Assembly (NCBI RefSeq): GCF_003286085.1
Contig: NW_020825541.1
Coordinates: forward strand, 82,565 to 146,564
Source: Drosophila persimilis
Lineage: Eukaryota > Arthropoda > Insecta > Diptera > Drosophilidae
DNA length: 64,000 nt
Reading direction: 5' to 3'
Position 1 is the first letter of the stretch. Every line of letters starts with the position of its first letter. A program made the translations under genes and the position numbers. Below are positions 54,362 through 63,935 of the stretch, piece by piece. Under the pieces are notes generated by a model. It made no database searches and had not been told where the DNA came from. It worked only from the letters and a program-made list of their open reading frames with translations.

Positions 54362-54694
54362 TCACACTCCCCCCTCCTTTCCCAGTGGAGCGTTACCGCC
54401 TGACTTTGTTGGGAACCATGCGCTTATGCGGACATCTCCAGCTCGGCCGATCTTCACCCAACACGCCTCTTGTTTCTCGTTCCACATTTTGAATCGTCGT
54501 TGAGTGTGTTTTGGGCGGTCGAGGAGTTTGGCTTTGACTAGTTCGATCGCCGTTGTCGCTAGTTCAAATTTTTCTGGGACATTCCATTCGCCCGGGATGG
54601 TGCCTCTATGGATGGGCCTCCGGGTTTCCGGTTCTGGTGTTGGCCGCTCAGGGTTTAGGTCCAGCACGTCCCGGTCGGACTCTTCGTCTTCCAT
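54362..54694 (-). CDS. 3' ORF of the Osvaldo-like element (110 aa, unknown)
   Basis: ATG at 54694, stop within the first bases of the 3' LTR. Acidic start MEDEESDRDVLDLNPERPTP, then TTAIELVKAKLLDRPKHTQR and a C-terminal Gly-rich end. It is in the same frame as the integrase C-terminus (54776-55369) and separated from it by one stop codon, so it may be either the tail of pol or a separate small gene. No membrane segment, so it is not an env protein as it stands. Confidence 0.45.
   Translation of the reverse strand: MEDEESDRDVLDLNPERPTPEPETRRPIHRGTIPGEWNVPEKFELATTAIELVKAKLLDRPKHTQRRFKMWNEKQEACWVKIGRAGDVRISAWFPTKSGGNAPLGKEGGV
54367..54384 (-). other. Polypurine tract of the Osvaldo-like element
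   Basis: Minus strand TGGGAAAGGAGGGGGGAG directly before the 3' LTR start TGTGACG. Confidence 0.88.
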
Positions 54695-54775
54695 TTGTTT
54701 GGCCCAGGAAAGTTTCGGGCCTTGTTGTTCGCTGGTTTCTCGTGCCGTTTGTTCCTGTAGTTTGGCTTGGTTTGC

Positions 54776-55369
54776 CTAGCTGATCCTCTTTTTTGTTGGT
54801 ATTACTTCCTTGTGCGTCGCTGTTTGTTCTCCTTGGGTCTTGCGTTGTCCTGCCGTGGTTTCCATTGTTATGTTCGTTTCTGCTTTCCTGGGCGCTGACA
54901 CCTTTGTCCCCGATACTTTCATTCGTGAGCTGGGCGGGAGGGCGTCCGGTAGTAGTTTTGTCGCTCGGTTCTTGTGGCTGGCCCGTGCCATCCTCTCTTT
55001 GAATTTTCGGACCGACATGTTGAATTTCTCTTCTTTATTTTCCATTTGTCTGAAAAGGTAGAGAGAGGGCATCGTTATTGTATTTGCTTCCTCTATTTTT
55101 GCAGGTTTTAGTTGTGAGACGTGTGCCCTTAGTCTTTTGTTCGTCGTCGTATCTTGTAAGGTTATGATCACTGGGGAGGTTTGTTCGAGTACCTTACACG
55201 GGCCGGTGTATTTCGGTTCTAGTTTCGCTGTTGTCTTGTCGATCTTTTTCGATAGTGGGTGCGTTCGTACCCATACTAAGTCCCCTTTTTTTGGTTTCCA
55301 TGCTCGCTTTCGCAAATTGTAATGTCTTGCTTGTTTTGCTGCTGCTTCTTCCATGTTTTTCCTGGCCAT
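54776..55369 (-). pseudogene. Osvaldo-like integrase C-terminal part
   Basis: Contains KQARHYNLRKRAWKPKKGDL, VWVRTHPLSKK and YTGPCKVLEQTSPVIITL, the C-terminal GPY/F-type module, then a long basic tail. A gap and frame change of about 160 bp separates it from the catalytic core. Confidence 0.85.
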
Positions 55370-55526
55370 TGTTTCTGTTTGTTTCCGTTTGTCGGTGCTT
55401 TCTTGGTTTGTTTGATTGTTGAACCCTGACCCTAGTGTTACCTCGTCAAATAGGTTGCCCGGTAGTCTAAGTTCTCTCCCGAATATCAGGTATGCCGGGC
55501 TAAACCCTGTTGATTCAGACTTGCTG

Positions 55527-56252
55527 CTATTTATCGCTAGGGTTAGTTCGGGTAGTTGTTCGTCCCATTTGTTGTGTTTCCCTCCCGCGAATTGTCTTTA
55601 GTGTTCGGTTCGCTCGTTCGGTTGGGTTTTCTTGTGGTGTGTATGGTGCCGTGAATTGTTGGGTGATGCCCCACGTTTTCATTACCTGTTTCGTCTTTCT
55701 GCTTGTAAATTGTACGCCGTTGTCTGAGATCACTCGCTTTGGTGCACCTCCCCTCGCCAGTATTTTTTCTCTGAACGCCTTTAGGAATGCGTCCGCCGTT
55801 GCGCTTCTTGCCGGTGTGACCTCCACCCATTTCGAAAATTTATCGATAAATACGATTAGTGCGGTGTTGCCGCGCGGCGATCTTGGCAGTGGTCCCACGA
55901 AATCGACGCATATTGTTTCCCATGGTGCGTTTGCGATTTTGGTGAGCATTTTGCCAGCCGCTGCCTGTTGCGATACCTTAAATTTTTGGCAGCTTTCGCA
56001 TGTTCGGACGAATCGTGTTACGTCTCTGCTTAGCCCTGGCCAAAAATATCGCAGCCTTATTCGGATTTTCGTGCGTCTGATCCCGAGATGTCCGGCGGTT
56101 GGGTTTGTGTGGTTTTCGGTTAGTACCCTCTGTCGCTCTTGTTTTGGAACGCACAGTTTCCAGGGTTGGTCGTCTTCATCGTCTTGGCTTGGTTTGTGTC
56201 GGTATAATCGGCCGTGTTTTATGGCATAATCCGTAGCTTCTTCTGGTGTCAT
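55527..56252 (-). pseudogene. Osvaldo-like integrase zinc module and catalytic core
   Basis: HLGIRRTKIRIRLRYFWPGL and CESCQKFK form the HHCC module. The core carries ICVDFVGPLPRSPRGNTALI (Asp 1), KRVISDNGVQFTSR (Asp 2) and APYTPQENPTERANRTLKT (Glu). It is cut by a frameshift near 55590 and does not join in frame to RNase H. Confidence 0.9.
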
Positions 56253-57341
56253 CTCTACTTGGTTCTATTTGTTTTGATACCAAGCGCATTCTACGATTTC
56301 TGCTATTCGGGTTTCTTCGCGTGGTAAGCGGGAGAGTCCGTCCGCCACTGCGTTCAGCTTGCCTTTCCGATATCGTATTTCGAATGAGAACGGTTGCAGT
56401 CCCTACTCGTCCGGATGGGCTTTCGATGGAATTTAACCATTTGAGGGCTAGGTGATCCGTAACTACGATAAATTGGTAGCCTTCTAGGTACATCCTCATC
56501 TTGTGTATCCCCCAGTAGATGGCTAGGCATTCTTTTTCTGTTGCGGAGTAATTCGTTTCCTCGCTTTTGAGCTTGCGGCTTGCGTAGGAAATTACATGTT
56601 CTCCGTCTGCATCTTCCTGGGTCAACACTGCTCCTAGGCCGCAGTCGCTTGCGTCTGTTTGCAGTATGAATGTTTTCCTGAAGTCCGGGCATGCTAATAT
56701 TGGCGCTTTCGTTAGACACAGCTTTAGGTCTTGGAAGCTGTTCTCCTGTGCTTCGCCCCACTCAAATTTTTGCCCCTTTTTGAGAAGGTCTTGTAGTGCT
56801 TTTGCCCGTTCGGTGTACGCTGGTACGAATCTGCGGTACCAAGACGCCAGGCCCAAAAAACTATGCAGTTGTTTCAGTGTAGTTGGTGCGGTGAGTTCTT
56901 TAATGGCCGCTACTTTATCTGGGTCTGTGTGAATTCCTTCCTCGCTTACCATGTGTCCTAGGTATTTCAGTTTCTTTTGAAAGAAATGACATTTTGCTGC
57001 GTTAATGCGTAGGTTTGCTGTCCGTAGCCGTTCGAATACCGTTTTAGTTTTTGCATGTGTTCCACTTTCGTCCGCCCAATTACGATTATGTCGTCTAGGT
57101 ATGCGAAAGCGAATGGTTCCATGTCCGGTCCGATTACCGAGTCTAGGGCTCTTTGGAACGTAGCCGGTGCTGTTGCGAGTCCGAATGGCATGACCTTCCA
57201 TTGGTACAATCCTCGCCCTGGAGCTGTAAAGGCTGTGTAGGGTCGGCTCTGTTTTTCCATTGGGATTTGCCAATACCCTGACTTTAAGTCGAGCGTGCTA
57301 ATGTATTTAGCCTCTTTAAGCTGATTTAGAATAAAGTCCAT
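56176..57341 (-). pseudogene. Osvaldo-like reverse transcriptase (second half) and RNase H
   Basis: The frame 56967-57341 has [33 protein letters not shown] and the catalytic box FAYLDDIIVIG. After a frameshift near 57050 the frame to 56176 has AAKCHFFQKKLKYLGHMVSE, FLGLASWYRRFVPAYTERA and RNase H motifs LQTDASDCGLGAVLTQ and FIVVTDHLALKWL. Another frameshift near 56390 ends it. Confidence 0.9.
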
Positions 57342-58329
57342 CCGTGGTAGTGGGTATGCGTCCTTCTCTGTTTTTTTCGTTTAACAGTCGGTAATCCACG
57401 CAGACCCTCCAATCTCCGGTTTTCTTTTTTATGAGAACAATCGGCGAGCTGTATGGGCTGTGTGATGGTTCTATTAGATCTTGCTTTATGAGCTCGTTGA
57501 TCTCTTTGTTGATGATTTCCATTTGTGCTGGGTTTCTTGGGTAATACCTCTGTTTGACTGGTCTGTCATCTTTCAGGAATATCCGATGTTTCGTAACATT
57601 GCTCACCCCTTCCAGCGTGTTGGATTTTTGTACCTCTGTTTTAATCCATTTTTCGATTTCTTCGTCCGTCGGTTCTGTTACTGAGTTTCTTGCGTTTTCC
57701 TCCTTTCTGTTTGGGTTTGGTTCCCTGTTGAAGTTTACCGTGGCTTCTCCACACGTTATTGATGTGCCTGCATCCTTTAAAAATTCCATTCCTAGTATGG
57801 GGGTATCTGGGACCCCTGTCATGATTAGGAATGATTGGTTGGTCTCTTTTCCCCCTAGTTCTACCGTTAGTTGGATTCTCCGTGTTGTTCTCCGAGTGCT
57901 TCCATCCGCTAGCCGGATTAATCTGTTTTCCACTCCTTCGATACCATCCTCTTTTAGTTTTTCGGCCGTCTTTTCGTTTATCATGCATCTTGTTGCCCCT
58001 GTATCGATGATTACATCCATCAGTTGTGATCCGATCCTGGCCCGTCCTAAAAGCTGGTTCTTGTTGAATATTAGTTGTGTGTTGTCCCGCTCCGCTGGTT
58101 TTGGGCCACAGGAGGTTCGCGGGTTGGTCCTGCGCCCTGTGTGTTTTCCGGTTGTTTTCTGCAGCAGTCTATTGTGCGTACTCCTTGTTTGTTGCAGGTC
58201 CAGCAGTACAGTACGGGTTCCCTGTTGCATGTTCGGGCCTCGTGCCCATAGTTGCCACATCTTTGGCATTTCCTTTGTCGGTATTGGGTCCTTTGCCAAG
58301 CTGGCTGGTCGTTTTGTGGATAGTTCCAT
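57316..58329 (-). pseudogene. Osvaldo-like protease and reverse transcriptase N-terminus
   Basis: A 337-residue frame. Aspartic protease VIIDTGATRCMINEKTAEKL, flap region PILGMEFLKDAG, then RT N-terminal region KQDLIEPSHSPYSSPIVLIK and CVDYRLLNEKN. It breaks at a seven-T run near 57370. The start overlaps gag in the -1 frame, as expected for frameshift-translated gag-pol. Confidence 0.88.
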
Positions 58330-59183
58330 TGGCGCCCTGTAATTTTTGAGAGTCCGGCATCTGTCTCAATTTTTTCGAATTCCTCTGTGATGATCATGAA
58401 TTCTGACAGCGTTTGGAATTCTCTCCTCTTCACGTATAATTTAAGCGGCAGCCGGCAGTTCTGGTATATTATTTCCAGTTTTTCCTGCTCTGTGTAGGTT
58501 CCGAACCTCATTAACTTCCTTATTTCTTGGATATAGTCTCGAACTGGTTCTGTTTCCTCTTGTTTTCGCTCTGCCACTTGTTTTGCCAGCTCCTCTTGGT
58601 ATCTGGGGGATATGAAGTTCTCTTTTAGTTTGACCTTTGCATCCTCCCATGATGTGATTGGCGCTGGTTTTGTGTGCCACCAGTCTAGTGCGCTTTCTTC
58701 CAGGATTATCGGCATTGCGAATACGAGGTGGTCCGGTTCTACCCCGTAGGTTTCTGCTAATTCCTCCATCCTGCTCAGGAATTCTAGCAGCCCTCCTTTT
58801 CCTGTAAAGATCAGGTCCCACTTGCGTATTTTTTCTATTATCGCTACTGATTCTGGCGATCCTTTCTTTATTTGTTTTGGAAATAGGGATTTCTTCCTGC
58901 CTGTCCTGGTCTCCCCTTGGCTCTCTTCCATTGTTGGTTTTTGTGGTCCTCCTTTTGGTGACTGTTGCCTTGGGCTCTTGGTTCTCGGGCTTTTTCCTCG
59001 TGTTTGGGTATTTGCTAGTTGTTCTAGCCTCTCTCGCATATGTATTGGGAGGTCTGTTCTCTCTGAAAATTGTAGTAGTTGTTTCTTTTGGGTTTCTAGT
59101 CCCTCCAGTTTCTCCAATCCGAATTCTTCGCAATAGTTTTGCAACTCCAGTTTCGTTGCTTGGTTTATCCATTGTTTTGCCAT
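58071..59183 (-). CDS. Osvaldo-like gag, intact frame (370 aa)
   Basis: ATG at 59183 is the first after the primer site. A helical N-terminus (WINQATKLELQNYCEEFGLE), a basic linker, a retrotransposon gag core (LEFLSRMEELAETYGVEPDH, ALDWWHTKPAPITSWEDAK), then a CCHC knuckle CQRCGNYGHEARTC and a second knuckle CWTCNKQGVRTIDC in which Val replaces the metal-binding His. No internal stop. It could still be translated, and could package related RNAs. Confidence 0.88.
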   Translation of the reverse strand: MAKQWINQATKLELQNYCEEFGLEKLEGLETQKKQLLQFSERTDLPIHMRERLEQLANTQTRGKSPRTKSPRQQSPKGGPQKPTMEESQGETRTGRKKSLFPKQIKKGSPESVAIIEKIRKWDLIFTGKGGLLEFLSRMEELAETYGVEPDHLVFAMPIILEESALDWWHTKPAPITSWEDAKVKLKENFISPRYQEELAKQVAERKQEETEPVRDYIQEIRKLMRFGTYTEQEKLEIIYQNCRLPLKLYVKRREFQTLSEFMIITEEFEKIETDAGLSKITGRQWNYPQNDQPAWQRTQYRQRKCQRCGNYGHEARTCNREPVLYCWTCNKQGVRTIDCCRKQPENTQGAGPTREPPVAQNQRSGTTHN

Positions 59184-59217
59184 CTTGACTTTGAGATTAT
59201 GTTTCTTATGCTACCAC

Positions 59218-59234
59218 AACCTGCTCGGGCGCCA
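59218..59234 (-). other. Primer-binding site of the Osvaldo-like element
   Basis: Minus strand TGGCGCCCGAGCAGGTT, one base after the LTR. It differs by one base from the usual tRNA-Lys primer site over its first 15 bases. Confidence 0.85.
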
Positions 59235-59235
59235 C

Positions 59236-60575
59236 TGTGACGACGCTTCGGCCGGGGTATGCTCGTCGCGCCGGGTTCCACAGAAATTTGTTTGATCTCT
59301 GGGTGTGGTAGCTGAAAGAGAGTCTCGTGGTTCAAGAATAAGGCAGGCTGGGATCGGTAATAAAAGAGATAGAGTTAGATTTATTGTGCTTAATGGTACA
59401 AAGTTTAGTAGTTGCGCGGGTGTTTTTTGCGGCGGGCTCGTCCTTCGGGGTCGTCCTTCGGTTGGGCCGCACGTGGCGGATGGTTGCGTGCGGGGCCGGG
59501 GAGTCGTTCTGGCCGGATCGACGGAGGTCGTCTGTGCTTCGCGGGGAAGGGTGTTGCGGAGGGTTACTGCGCTCCGAGGAGTGATTCTGTGGAGGAGGGT
59601 TAATGCGCTCCGAGAAGAATTAAGGTTGCGGAGGGTTAATGCGCTCCGAGGGGGGGGTAATGTTGCGGAGGACGAATGCGCTCCGTGGCGAATTAAATGT
59701 TGCGGAGGGTTAATGCGCTCCGAGGAGAAGTAAATGTTGCGGAGGGTGAATGCGCTCCGAGGAGAATTAATGTTGCGGAGGGTTAATGCGCTCCGAGGAG
59801 AATTTCTGTTGCGGAGGGTTAATGCGCTCCGAAGAAGAAGTAAATGTTGCGGAGGGTGAATGCGCTCCGAGGAGAATTAATGTTGCGGAGGGTTAATGCG
59901 CTCCGAGGAGAAGTAAATGTTGCGGAGGGTGAATGCGCTCCGAGGACAATTAATGTTGCGGAGGGTTAATGCGCTCAGAGGAGAAGAAATGTTGCGGAGG
60001 GTTAATGCGCTCCGAGGAGAAGTAAATGTTGCGGAGGGTGAATGCGCTCCGAGGAGAAGAAGGGAGGCGAGGTTTAATGCACTCCGAGGAGGATGGGAGG
60101 ATCGCTGGGTCTGCTGGTGGCTGCTGCTGATGCTTACCCTCTCCACTGGCTGGAGCCGAACTGATGCTGATCGCTCTGGCGGAGCTCCTTTTATTCCCAA
60201 AACGCGGCTGATCTTACGGTCTGTCCCTAGCGCGTTGTGCTGCGGGGCCCTAACGCGTTTGCACGGGCCGGCTGATAGTTGTGCCCGTTGGCGCGTGGGT
60301 TATGGCCACACTTGGTCCGGTCAGCTGGGGGTGTGCCCGTGGCTGGCTGTGCTACGGGCCCATTGGTGGGGCTCAGCTGTGGTTTGTTTGTTTGTATTGT
60401 TTGTTTATTTATATTTCTTTTATTCTGTGGCAGGTCTTCATGTATTGTCGCTTATGTTCTACTTATCCTACTAATACTTATTTTCTAATCTTCATGGCTT
60501 GTCTTGGTGATTCTATTGAGGTTGGTTTGGTGTTTGTGGCGCCGGCGCTTGGTTTTCCTGGCGCTGGGCGTCACA
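59236..60575 (-). repeat. 5' LTR of the Osvaldo-like element
   Basis: 1,340 bp, partner of 52653-54366. Outside the array the two LTRs are nearly identical, which indicates a young insertion. Confidence 0.92.
59556..60090. repeat. Minisatellite array in the 5' LTR
   Basis: About 14 monomers of the same 36/37-bp unit, about ten fewer than in the partner LTR. First and last monomers correspond between the two arrays, so the difference arose inside the array. Confidence 0.95.
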
Positions 60576-60579
60576 TCTT
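60576..60579. other. Target-site duplication of the Osvaldo-like element, right
   Basis: TCTT, matching 52649-52652. Confidence 0.88.
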
Positions 60580-61050
60580 TTTACATAATCTATACGTCTT
60601 TACGTCTATAATAATTGCAAAATGCAATAAATCGTCTAGCGCTGTCCGCATCATGTGGGACTGGATAGTTTTTGATGACGTCATATTTCTTGTCATCTGG
60701 CAAGATTCCTTTATCTATGCATTTATGACCAAGAAAGGTCACTTCATGCATAAAAAATGAACATTTTTGTGTATGTAATTTTAGGTTGTGTTTCCTACAT
60801 ATCTCAAAAATATCTGTTAAGTTTTTAAGCATATGTTTTTCGGAACAACCCATGACTATTAGATCGTCCATATACAGGAAGGCTTGGTTCGACAATATTG
60901 TCGTTGATTAATTTTCCTACTTGTTTTTTAATTTCGTCAACTTGGCTATGCGGGCTTCGATAGTTCTTTATATATATATCCCTCAATCTCAATTTCTGTT
61001 TATAAAAATTATTTGTTGTGATTGATTCGGTTTCAAGCCCGAATACGTCA
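60580..61050 (-). pseudogene. 412/mdg1-like reverse transcriptase remnant
   Basis: FLYMDDLIVMGCSEKHMLKN contains the catalytic box (YMDD), followed by HTQKCSFFMHEVTFLGHKCI and ARRFIAFCNYYRR. The first part of RT is mostly deleted. Only RLRDIYIKNYRSPHSQVDEI remains in a different frame near 60930-60990, and the fingers and palm between them are missing. Confidence 0.85.
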
Positions 61051-61650
61051 CTAAAATTGGTGCATAGTTTAGTTAATTGCTTCTTGAATTGTACTGGGAA
61101 ATGTTTGCATAATTCAGCTATGACAGTTTTTTCTCGGATTTTTTGAGTTGTTTGAATTACCTTGTAATTCGAAAGTGATTCATATTGTATGTTATTTATA
61201 TGTACTAATTGTTGGTACTGGTTGTATTCAGCAATCGGACAAATGTATTATTTTTTGAAGTTATTGTATTTTGCTATATACATACCAGGTTGAATTTCCT
61301 GGTTTGGAGAGTAATATGGTTTCTATATCGGACGTTAATTCTATTTTCTGACAACTTGTGATCTTGCTGGTAGGAGAATTGTATTGTTACCAGAACTGTA
61401 TGTATTGGAACATACATTTTAATTTTTATATTATTTGTGGTCGTATTATTAACCAATCCTCTGCAGGTTTAAGTCTATTAGGCAGTTTAATTCTTTTATG
61501 AAATCAATGCCTATTATTCCATCACACGGAATTGCCAAAATTCTGATTAACTAAATGGAATTGTGTGGAATTATGTACTTATCTGTCTGTAGCTCTATTA
61601 GGGCAAGGCCTTGGGATACCTTCCCCCTATTCCTTGAATATCTATTTTAT
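61051..61650. other. 412/mdg1-like protease-RT spacer, decayed
   Basis: Short broken frames only, AT-rich. It lies between the RT remnant and the Helitron inserted in the protease region. Confidence 0.45.
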
Positions 61651-62498
61651 TATACCCGATACTCAAAATGAGTATTGGGGTATATTAGATTGTGGTAAAA
61701 GTGGATGTGTGTAACGTCCAGAAGGAATCGTTTCCGACCCTATAAAGTATATATATTCTTGATCAGCATCAATAGCCGAGTCGATTGAGCCCTGTCTGTC
61801 TGTCCGTCCGTCCGTCCTGTCCGTCTGTCCGTCCCCTTCAGCGCCCTAATGCTCAAAGACTATAAGAGCTAGAGCAACGATGTTTTGGATCAGACTTCTG
61901 TGATATGTCACTGCCTCAAAAATATTTCAAACTTCTGCCCGCCCACTTCCGCCCCCACAAAGGGCGAAAATCTGTGGCATCACACTTTCGACGATACGAG
62001 AAAACTAAAAACGCAGAATCGTAGTAGCTGACTATATCTTCTAGAGTGCAAAATCTGAACCAGATCGTATAATTAATACAGCCAGAATCACGAAAACAAT
62101 TTCACTCTTTCTCGCTCTGTCTCACGTATAAAACGTATATCTCAGAATTTCGCCCCCCCCCCATCCGCCCCCACAAAGGACGAAAATCTGTTGCATCCAC
62201 AATATTGCAGATTTGAGAAAACTAAAAACGCAGAATCATAGATAATGACCATATCTATTAGATTGCTGAATCTGGATCAGATCAGACCATTTTTTTAGCC
62301 AAAAGGAACAAATCAATTTGCAGTGGCTACGCAGCGCCCGACGTCACGCTCAGACTGATTTTCTGTATCTCTCGCACGTTAAATAAACGTGTCGTTAAAT
62401 ATTAGCGGCGTCTGCCGGTGGAGAGCCATACTGACTTAGTATCGGGTATAACCTTAGAGTTGCGGTGTCCGCAGCAACTCACAACGTTCCCCCTCGTT
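61651..62498 (+). mobile_element. DINE-1/mini-me-like Helitron, copy f
   Basis: 848 bp. Both ends present, internal 250-300 bp missing near 62124 (CTCACGTATAAAACG junction), more substitutions and indels than copies b-d. Inserted in the protease region of the 412-like element. Confidence 0.85.
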
Positions 62499-62611
62499 TT
62501 TTTTTGAATGTCGTTAAAGACATCTGAATTTTCTTTTAATAGTGATATATTGGCACCTGTATCTATAAGGAATGTAAGTTGTTTTCCTGTTTTAGAATTG
62601 AGGAATGCCAC
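62499..62611 (-). pseudogene. 412/mdg1-like aspartic protease remnant
   Basis: MAFLNSKTGKQLTFLIDTGA contains the active-site DTGA, followed by NISLLKENSDVFNDI. The Helitron cuts it right after, so the flap half is detached or lost. Confidence 0.75.
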
Positions 62612-62639
62612 GAATATATTGAGATTGAGGTTGATTGTG

Positions 62640-63578
62640 TGAACCGCTGGATTTTTAATTTAGTATCTAAAGGATCTTGGGAGTTTCCCGAAGCTGTCTG
62701 GGTAACACGAACATTGTTCTGTCGTGTGTTTCCATTGCTTTGTATCTTTGGTTGTTAAGTTCCACCGTTATTACGGTTATTTCCCCTATAGCCACACACC
62801 TCTATTGTTATTATAACTATTGTTGTTGTAAATATGGTTGTGGTTGTAACCACGACCATTTCTCCACCACGATAGTTACCTCGAAAGTTACTACCGCGGT
62901 AGACTTGTCCTTGTCTGGTGTACAATATTGAACTTGCACTACCAGTCATCTCTGTACTACACTGTATATATTTTGTTACGGCATCAATCTGTTTTGCCTT
63001 TTTGGCATACTTTGCATTTTAGCCTTTATAACATCTGATGACTCTACGACAATAGTGTCTTGCAATTTCTTTATTATTGCGTTAATGGTGGTTTCATCTT
63101 GTATTTTATACAATGTAGTTCCTATTACTTTTGATTTAATTACGTCTATAGCTAAATTTTCGTATGGTCCTTTCGTTAGATTGACCAATTTGACTGCCGT
63201 AATGAATCTTTGTAAATGGAGTTTTGTCCATTAAATTCCGGAATGGCGTGCGAAATAATCTTTGATATATGCCCGTAGGGCAATGTTCGTCTGCCATTGT
63301 GGTTGGTTCTTGCCCAACACGCTGTTTTGAACTAGTCGACGGTTTGTCGTCGTTTACCGGATGGTTCGATCTATTTGATCGAGAATCGTCTTCCGATATG
63401 ATGATAATATTTTTTACATTCGGGGGCCTGGGACTTATTGGCCTGTTTTGAAGGTTGGTATGTGCATGTCTAGATTGAGTTTTTCTCTAACGAATACTAA
63501 TCGTTCCCTTAGACGTTTGAAAAGTCTGTAGCTTGAAACCAATGTATATCAGTAAGTCTTTGTTTGTTCTCTAGAAAA
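62640..63578 (-). pseudogene. 412/mdg1-like gag remnant
   Basis: The frame at 62976-63188 (AIDVIKSKVIGTTLYKIQDE, IIKKLQDTIVVESSDVIKAK) resembles the gag core of this group. An Asn/Gly-rich region with NYRG-like repeats (62755-62949) follows it. The N-terminal part is in broken frames up to about 63560. No CCHC knuckle found. Confidence 0.65.
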
Positions 63579-63935
63579 TCAAAATTTCGCCCCACCCCCT
63601 CCGCCCCCACAAAGGACGAAAATCTGTTGCATCCACAATATTACACATTCGAGAAAACTAAAAACGCAGAATCATAGAGAACGACCATATCTATCAGATT
63701 GCTGAATCTGGATCAGATCAGATCATTTTTATAGCCAAAAGGAACAAATCAATTTGCACTGGCTACGCAGCGTCCGACGTCACGCTCAGACTGATTTTCT
63801 GTCTTTCTCGCACGCACTCTTGTCGTGTCGTTTAATATTAGCGGCGTCTGCCGGAGGAGAGCCATACTGACTTAGTATCGGGTATAACTGTAGAGTTGCG
63901 GTGTCCGCAGCAAACTCACAACGTTCCCCCTCGTT
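63579..63935 (+). mobile_element. DINE-1/mini-me-like Helitron, copy g, 5'-truncated
   Basis: Only the 3' third is present, from AATTTCGCCCCACC to CCCCTCGTT, including the 3' hairpin with one inserted A. Truncation at 63579 suggests incomplete insertion or later deletion. Confidence 0.85.

Larger units (their letters stand above)
52653..54366 (-). repeat. 3' LTR of the Osvaldo-like element
   Basis: On the minus strand TGTGACGCCCAGCGCC to GAAGCGTCGTCACA. Contains a minisatellite array (52963-53880) and a 21-G run. It is 374 bp longer than the 5' LTR, almost entirely because of extra array monomers. AATAAA-type signals on the minus strand near 53980. Confidence 0.92.
52653..60575 (-). mobile_element. 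Osvaldo/Ulysses-like gypsy element with minisatellite LTRs
   Basis: 7.9 kb, LTRs of 1,714 and 1,340 bp with TG...CA ends, a TCTT target duplication, a tRNA-Lys-type primer site and a polypurine tract. On the minus strand it carries gag, pol and a 3' frame. Long LTRs and a Lys-type primer recall Osvaldo and Ulysses of Drosophila. The family name is inference. Gag is intact, and pol has three or four frameshifts, so the copy is young but defective. Confidence 0.9.

Noticed and set aside
54362-54694. Env gene for the Osvaldo-like element
   Set aside because: The only 3' frame has no signal peptide or membrane segment, so an envelope assignment is not supported.
57554-58342. 262-residue plus-strand ORF
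   Set aside because: Antisense to the protease/RT frame of the Osvaldo-like element. Ser/Leu/Val-rich composition is typical of such shadows.
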